DNA from: Rhabditophanes sp. KR3021
Lineage: Eukaryota > Nematoda > Chromadorea > Rhabditida > Alloionematidae
DNA length: 64,000 bases
Direction of reading: 5' to 3'
Assembly: GCA_963281155.1 (NCBI GenBank)
Contig: CAUJLY010000002.1
Span: 744,001-808,000, forward strand
This document shows, one piece after another, positions 58,404 through 64,000 of the stretch (its first letter is position 1; each line of letters starts with the position of its first letter). A program made the translations under genes and the position numbers. The notes beneath the pieces are model-generated. The model was not told where the DNA came from, searched no databases, and saw nothing but the letters and a program-made list of their open reading frames with translations.

Positions 58404-61400
58404 TTAATCATTGCTTTCCTGCATTTCTTCTTCAACTTGCTGTTGATTGAACCTTAAAGTCAACTTCTTGATCTCCTTCTTTTCTTTGATATTTTTGGCT
58501 GTGTTGGTAGTCATTCTTTCTCTGAGGGTAGTTGTATCATAATCGTCGATACTAATCTTTTTGAGGATTGGCTTGCTTGATTTGGCTTTGGTTAGGAAAG
58601 ACACGGTCAGCGATTGACTAATGGCTTGGCTCCCATCGTCTTTACTAGGCATTTGGAAAACATCAGTGGGTGTGGTCTCATTTACCACAAGTTTACCATG
58701 ATCTTGGTTGATTCTTTCCAACTTTTGACGGGCAGAAGATGGAATGGCAAAGTCGACATTGATAGGCTTAAATGAAACTCCATCAGAAGGTTCTTTAGAC
58801 AACATTGAATCAAGGCAAGAGTTGAATAAATCATCCTCTTCATCGAATTCAGATTCAACTTCACAATAATCGTTCGAATGTTCCTCCTCCTCTAAAATCG
58901 GTAATGAATCCTCGCATGTTTCATTCCTAGCGTTATGTGGTTCGTCGTCTTCTAAGAGAAATATTCATTTATAAAAACGCAGTTAATTTACCTTTTTCAG
59001 AATCCCCATCTGATTCTTCACCGGAGTCCTCTTTAGTTTGAATTTGGTTTGGATTCTCTTCCTCATCCTCTTCTTTAATACCTCCCATAATATCAACTTT
59101 TGTCTCAGCCTTGTCGAAAGACTTTTTCAAAATGTTCTGCAACTTTTCAAATTTGCCCTTAATAACTTCAACCGAATCTTCAATATTCCCGTGTTTCCTA
59201 ACAGAACTATTAAAGTCTTGAATAGTATTCCTGAGAGTCCAAGGGATCTGAGCATCGAATTCAGCATGATAAAGATCTCTTCCAGTGGCATACAAATAAG
59301 CTAAATACTCACAGTACAGAGCAAGCTTTAGTTTGAATTCCCGTTTAATAAAACTTTCCTTCACTCCAATACATAGAGAAGCAGCTATTTGGAAACGAAG
59401 GCAAGTTATATCCCATTGAATAGGCTTTTGGATGATGGTGGCAGGGAGCAACTTGTATAACAAATTTAACAAACAATTTCGGGAGACAAGTGAAAAACTA
59501 AAGAGATCTCCGATATAGTTGATATTGCTGATGAGGCATTGCTTCTGTAGGATGATGTTTCTTTCTAATAATTGTTCGAGTCGTTCGAAGACTAAGTCAA
59601 TTACGTAGTGCTCACACCAATCATACCCACGGTCTATGAATGACTTTAGAATTTCAGCAAGGTATGACGAGTTCTCGAAGGAAACATTTTCCGGAGTACT
59701 AAGAAATTTTATCAAAGGCCCCTTGAATTCAGGGTCATTCAAATCCATTCCTTTGAAATGATTTATCTTCTTTTCAATATAATCATGAAAGCATTTGTTA
59801 ATATAACCTTCGACAGTAGGAATAAATTTTATTTCCTCAACACTACCACTCTCCGCATCAGGCAAAACATTATAGATAGCATTTTCAATCAACGTCTTTA
59901 CTCTTTCATCTTTACTATTCTCGATTTTCTTTTTAGCCAATTCAATGATAGTAAACATTTTGGCATATGAATCTGGATTGCGATAAAGAAAACCCCCACA
60001 CGAATCAACCATAGCAGCGAAAATATCTCCGTTGATTCCTCTCAAATTGACTAACATTTTTCGGAAGCACGCTAATCCTTCTGCTTTTGGGACAACTTTG
60101 AATTTAACTAATTCAGAAAGTAATTTGGCATGTTGAACTCTTCTCAGGTTTTTCCTGTAGACAGTTCTATCGCATTTAGCCGTATAGATGTTGTTATCAA
60201 AGCCACCAAGCAAAACTTTTAGAATATCAGATACTAAAGGCTCGTTATAGTTTTTGATATTTGCCAAGAATCGAGCAACAAACGGCAAAACGTCATTTCT
60301 TTCAAGCAAAATCTCGAGAATGAAGGAAGTAAGACGTTTAGAGTACTTCTTATCATTGAAGTTAGACAAATACATCATCGTAGTTTCGTCGATTAATGTT
60401 TTGTTGATAGATCTCATTAAGGACCGCATCAATTCTCCAAAATTAACCTTTTCTCCTCTGTCATTTTCTTCATCTTCATACTGCGTTAACTTCGTAATTT
60501 GATCCTCCAAGGTATCTTCTTCCACTTCATCATGTTCTCCGTCATTTGGTTCAAACACTTCAGAATCCCCCACATTACTTTCAGTATCAACAATATCCAA
60601 TTCAACAGCATCAATAGAAGTCTGCAATTCAACGTGGCCACCCTCGGTTCCAATGGTGTCGATCAATCCTAGGCTCTGCCTGACATCCAACAAATTCTCA
60701 TAAAACATCTTCAAATCAGGATCCTTCCACAAAGACATCTTTGTTGAATTAATGTCACATGCGATTTGAAACTCCATCTCATCTTCGACATTCGTATCCT
60801 CATAAACCAACATCTGCTGCTTGTAAGCTTTTCCAAAGATCTCGCAAAATTCCAAATAAAGTGGAATCTTTGCACCATAGATCTCCTTTTTACTTTCGTA
60901 AGTGGATCTTTCCTCCGCAGAACAGTCTCCTCTTGTCTTTTCCAATCTCTTAATATTTCTTTCCAACTTAAGCAACTCCTGTCTCTTGTCCTCCATATCT
61001 CTAACAAAGTGGTTGTAATAATCCATAACCAACTTCGACACAACTTTTTTTTGGTCCTCATTAAAAACATTGGAAACTTTGTCCACAACAATTGCCGCAT
61101 TCTGAAGTTTCATCGGTACAAAGGTAGTAACATCCAATACGTTTCCCTTAAATACAGCCAAGATAATACCTAAGTTATTAAACTCAACCAGATCACTGTT
61201 AATAACGAATGAAATAACACTCCCAAACAAGGTCAACCCCTCTTTCCCAAGGACTCCAAATAAAAGTAGATCCAACAAAAATTGAATATCGACTCTCAAT
61301 TTCTTAGGTTCTTTAATTTTATCATTTTTCTTGTAGGGATAACTACGTTTCATCGCATCATACAGAAGAGGGGCAAAGTCTTTGTAGTAAGAAGAAGCTT

Positions 61401-61725
61401 TGGCACAGAACAGAACCATCGAATGGATGTCGGAAGCCTTAAGCCTACAACCCATGATTGCATCAATAATTTCATCCAAAAATTTTGACACATTCACTTT
61501 ATCCAATTCCAGAGTCAAAGCATCAATAGTAGCACTGCCAGACAAATGCTTTAATTTATTTGAAAATACTGTTGTCTTCTTGAGGGAAGTGTCCAATGAA
61601 AGAACTGGATTTTTCTTTTCGTCCTTACTTAACTCCAATGTTGCTATTGTTTCTTCCTGTTTGGTAAGCATTGCTTTGTACGAATCGTACCAGGTGGCTG
61701 CTGCTGTAGTGGTACCGCAAATCAT
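58404..61725 (-). CDS. smg-3: Nonsense-mediated decay factor UPF2
   Basis: Exons 58992-61725 and 58404-58951 (40-nt intron) give 1093 residues, close to UPF2 size. Three MIF4G-type helical domains are predicted from the sequence run: the first from about 60 (AIMGCRLKASDIHSMVLFCA, FLLDLLLFGVLGKEGL), the second near 450 (FLEILLERNDVLPFVARF), and the third from about 560 to 800 (FKGPLIKFLSTPENVSFENS, RFQIAASLCIGVKE), which is the UPF3-binding domain. Acidic linkers separate them. The last exon carries FDEEDDLFNSCLDSMLSKEP, matching the C-terminal UPF1-binding region (..F..ALDKML). UPF2 bridges UPF1 and UPF3 at the exon junction complex. The ATG at 61725 was chosen because an acceptor (ccttcag) lies 8 nt upstream. 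Confidence 0.92.
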
Positions 61726-62280
61726 TTTTGGGGCTGAAGGTAGAGGCAATAATGGGTTTATATTTCATAAAAGTTTAACCTTATGATGATATGTGATGGA
61801 TGTGGAGGGTGCTTGGTACCAGTGGTTCCGGGTTTTGGCGTGGTGAGATGGGTGGTTGGGTTTGATAGAGCCAAGAAGTTGGGGTTGGTTGTGGAGAATA
61901 ATATAAAGTAAATGTTCATGTTCTGGAGCTTAAAAAAGTCCAAGAAAATGAATATCATAACATAATTGTCGAAATTGATCGTTTATTCATATGAAAATGG
62001 ATGTGTTGTTTAGATTAACTTTTGCTGTACGATCCTAGAACTGATAAAATAGGATGCAGGGAAGATTATTGTTTGTGATGGCTTTTTCATAGATTAACAA
62101 AATAATGTATCAAAACTTAAGCCGTTTGTCACCTAATGTTAAAGAGTTGAAATAGACTAAATTCGATAGCTTAATATTTGTAGATGCAGAAATTTTACCA
62201 GAAATAAGTTGTGATTGTATCATAAACTAATAATTAGGATATTTATTTCATCGGAAAATATATTTACAAAAAAATTACAT
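61726..62280. other. Intergenic, nothing recognised
   Basis: 555 nt between the UPF2 leader and the Kelch gene stop. A G/T-rich patch (about 61800-61880) gives a chance minus-strand frame rich in Pro and Thr with no family match. Confidence 0.4.
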
Positions 62281-63509
62281 TCAAATTAAATTTAAATTTA
62301 ATATCTCATATTCGGCTGGAGCTGCAATTTCAGACAAACTCCAAGTCTCAGTTGACTCGTTAAATGTATAGATGTTTGAAGAAGCCCCAAGATCATTTGA
62401 ACCTCCGAATAATTGAACTGTACTTTCAACTTGACAACATTTAGAATCTCGTAAAGGTACAGGCAATGCTCCGACTTCTCTCCAGCCATTTGTTCTTACT
62501 TCAAACATTTCACAATTTACATGGGGTACGAAATCATCATTTTCATCATTCCATTGAATGCATCCTCCTGCTTTTAAAATTGCACCATTAAATGCACAAA
62601 CTGCTGATGTGTAACTATTAAATAGAACTGATCCGCATCTTTCCCATAATCCTTCTCGTGGATCAAATCTTGATGTAGGTACAATATCATCGCCGACAAT
62701 ATATACTGCATTGTTTTGCTGAACAGACATAAAAGATACTAATGAATGTGGCATTTTTGAATGATAATTGAATTCAATTTTATTTGGATCAAAACTGGAG
62801 ACGTAATTATTTAATCAATTAAGATAAATTTACCTATGCACTTTACTTCCTCCAAACATCAAAATCTCACCATTAATTTTGGATGTTGAAAACTCATAGG
62901 GATATTTAAAGCCTTTATATGATTCCGAAGTTTCTCTTGTCATAAAGTCATATTGTAATAAACCAAAATCAGGTGCATCACAAAATATTAGCAAGTTATC
63001 ATCAAGAACTTCAATTCCTGAGGAATCAGCATAATTAGACATGTAGAAACTATTCGTTAGAGCAGACAATTTAGAAAAAGTGTTGGAACAAAGGTTGTAG
63101 TTGAAGACTGAACATTCTTCCTCCTCATCATCGCAAACTAAAATTTTATTTTATTCTTGTTTAAGTTAAACTTACGCATTAATATCTCAGTTGGCTTGGA
63201 ATTCGGATTAATTGAGAAGCCTCTCTTGAACAATGTCTTAAAAATGTAAACTGCAACATCATCAATTTCAAACAATCTTTTGTTTTGATCGAATATTTCT
63301 TTGATATCTCTGCAACTAACAAATCGAAAATTAATCCTCTTAAGAAGCTCGAGGAAAAAAGGGCTTCTTTTATGAAACTCATAATTAAGCCAATTAATGT
63401 AAACCTTCAGGATGGCTCCTTGAGATTTTGTTGCAGCATATTCGTCATCGAGGATATCAAGCAGAGTAGTATAATCTATTAAATGGAATTGATTTTCATC
63501 TGGATCAGC
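62281..63509 (-). CDS. BTB-BACK-Kelch-type protein, 5' end unresolved
   Basis: Exons 63176-63509, 62834-63137 and 62281-62794 (introns 38 and 39 nt) share one frame to the stop. The first encodes a BACK domain (QFHLIDYTTLLDILDDEY ... AILKVYINWLNYEFHKRSP ... LLKRINFRF). The rest are Kelch blades with the usual GG and W marks (MFGGSKVH, LKAGGCIQWND, GWREVGALPVPL, QLFGGSNDLG, TETWSLSEI). BTB-BACK-Kelch proteins are mostly substrate adaptors of Cullin-3 ubiquitin ligases. An upstream exon ends with a perfect donor at 63549, but of its two candidate frames the BTB-like one is out of phase. The gene may continue beyond the window or be partly damaged. Confidence 0.7.
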
Positions 63510-63549
63510 CTTAAAAACAATATACTTGGTAATCATATTTTAAACTTAC

Positions 63550-63690
63550 GTCAAATGAATCTCTAGCAAGTAGCGATTGTGAGCATGCATCAGAAATTTT
63601 GATGTCATCACAAAGCCATCTTTTAAATTAACTTTCAGATCGTTGTATCTGTTGTTTGTCATAAGACTATTGAGGTACGGAAAATAAATC
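63550..63690 (-). CDS. Probable upstream exon of the Kelch gene (partial BTB or BACK)
   Basis: Before the donor (gac|gtaagt) one frame starts MIYFPYLNSLMTNNRYNDLK and reads like the start of a BTB domain (DLKVNLKDGFVMTSKFLMH), but it ends in phase 2. A second frame (DDIKISDACSQSLLARDSFD) is in phase with the next exon and looks like the first BACK helix. Only one can be used in a given transcript; an intermediate exon or a frameshift may lie between. Confidence 0.4.
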
Positions 63691-64000
63691 ATCTTTGTAA
63701 GTATCTCTATTTGACGAAGAAATCTTGATGCAAAAATAAGGCGCTAATATCATCCAATATAAGGTGGCTACTAAAGACTTGCTCGAAAGTTACCAAAGGT
63801 GTATAAATAGTCTCGACGCGTTTTTGGTAGTAAAGTATTTGCATGAACATTTTACTAATAAGAGTAATTGCAATGCTTAGTTTTTGAACTTACTAGGCAC
63901 ACCTCAAATTTATTTTTTTAGCATTGAGAAGTAGCCTGAAAATAGGAAACCACTTGAAAAAAGAAGCATTGATAATCCAAAGATGAAACTAAAGAAGATG
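63691..64000. other. Right edge of the window, possible promoter
   Basis: AT-rich. A TATA-like TATAAATAG occurs on the plus strand near 63801 and an ATG with a hydrophobic start (MNILLIRVIAML) near 63843, but the frame stops after 14 codons and I could not splice it further. Confidence 0.25.

Noticed and set aside
60711..61173. Overlapping frames on both strands within UPF2
   Set aside because: Shadows of the UPF2 frame; no independent domain.

Overview
Eukaryotic, animal nuclear DNA, AT-rich and fairly gene-dense: about 22 protein genes plus several decayed ones in 64 kb, with no rRNA, tRNA or CRISPR seen. Introns are mostly 39-46 nt, with gt(a/t) donors and t-rich 'ttttag' acceptors. A nematode (or a close ecdysozoan relative) is the best fit. 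The reasons are a nematode-style globin with an FSSVRDGF segment, a secreted Cys-rich protein resembling the nematode DUF19 family, syntaxin-1 with alternative last exons as in worm unc-64, and many start codons lying 0-23 nt after a splice acceptor with no visible upstream exon, as expected for spliced-leader trans-splicing. This assignment is inference.

Layout. 0-3 kb: two alternative membrane-anchor exons of a syntaxin-1 gene (+), then a small secreted protein and a globin (-). 5.5-6.8 kb: proteasome ATPase Rpt4 (-). 8.1-16.6 kb: the giant Hobbit/KIAA0100 lipid-transfer gene (-); one of its long introns begins with GC and holds a decayed antisense gene. 16.7-17.8 kb: ZIP zinc transporter (-). 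19-29 kb: a small coiled-coil gene, then Domino/EP400 chromatin remodeller (+), whose ATPase and SANT halves are separated by an apparent frameshift and an unresolved junction. 29-32.5 kb: an unknown four-helix membrane protein and a guanine-deaminase-like enzyme (-). 33.6-35.3 kb: a secreted C4orf33/UPF0462 homolog (+) and a dead ankyrin gene (-). 35.4-37.1 kb: ABHD17-like depalmitoylase (-). 37.3-42.6 kb: secreted Cys-rich protein, dolichol kinase, two small coiled-coil proteins and ABHD11 (+), then a Bcl-2 homolog (-). 44.4-46.3 kb: LHFPL-like tetraspan (+) and mitochondrial ribosomal protein L44 (-). 47-50 kb: MCCC2 (-), with a second GC-AG intron and a second intron-nested relic. 51.3-54.3 kb: cyclin A (+) behind E2F-like palindromes, and the GTPase Ral (-), which may have a membrane-binding first exon. 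57-61.7 kb: SARNP/Tho1 and the NMD factor UPF2 (-). 62.3 kb to the end: a BACK-Kelch gene (-), incomplete at its 5' side.

Most genes are unrelated housekeeping loci, so the window does not form one pathway. Common themes are nuclear RNA and chromatin work (Domino, SARNP, UPF2), mitochondria (MRPL44, MCCC2, ABHD11, Bcl-2) and membrane traffic (syntaxin, Ral, Hobbit, ABHD17). I see no gene cluster that forms a clearly new system. The most novel-looking items are the Ral extension, the syntaxin alternative anchors, the Domino break, the myristoylation-motif globin and the GC-AG long introns with nested relics.
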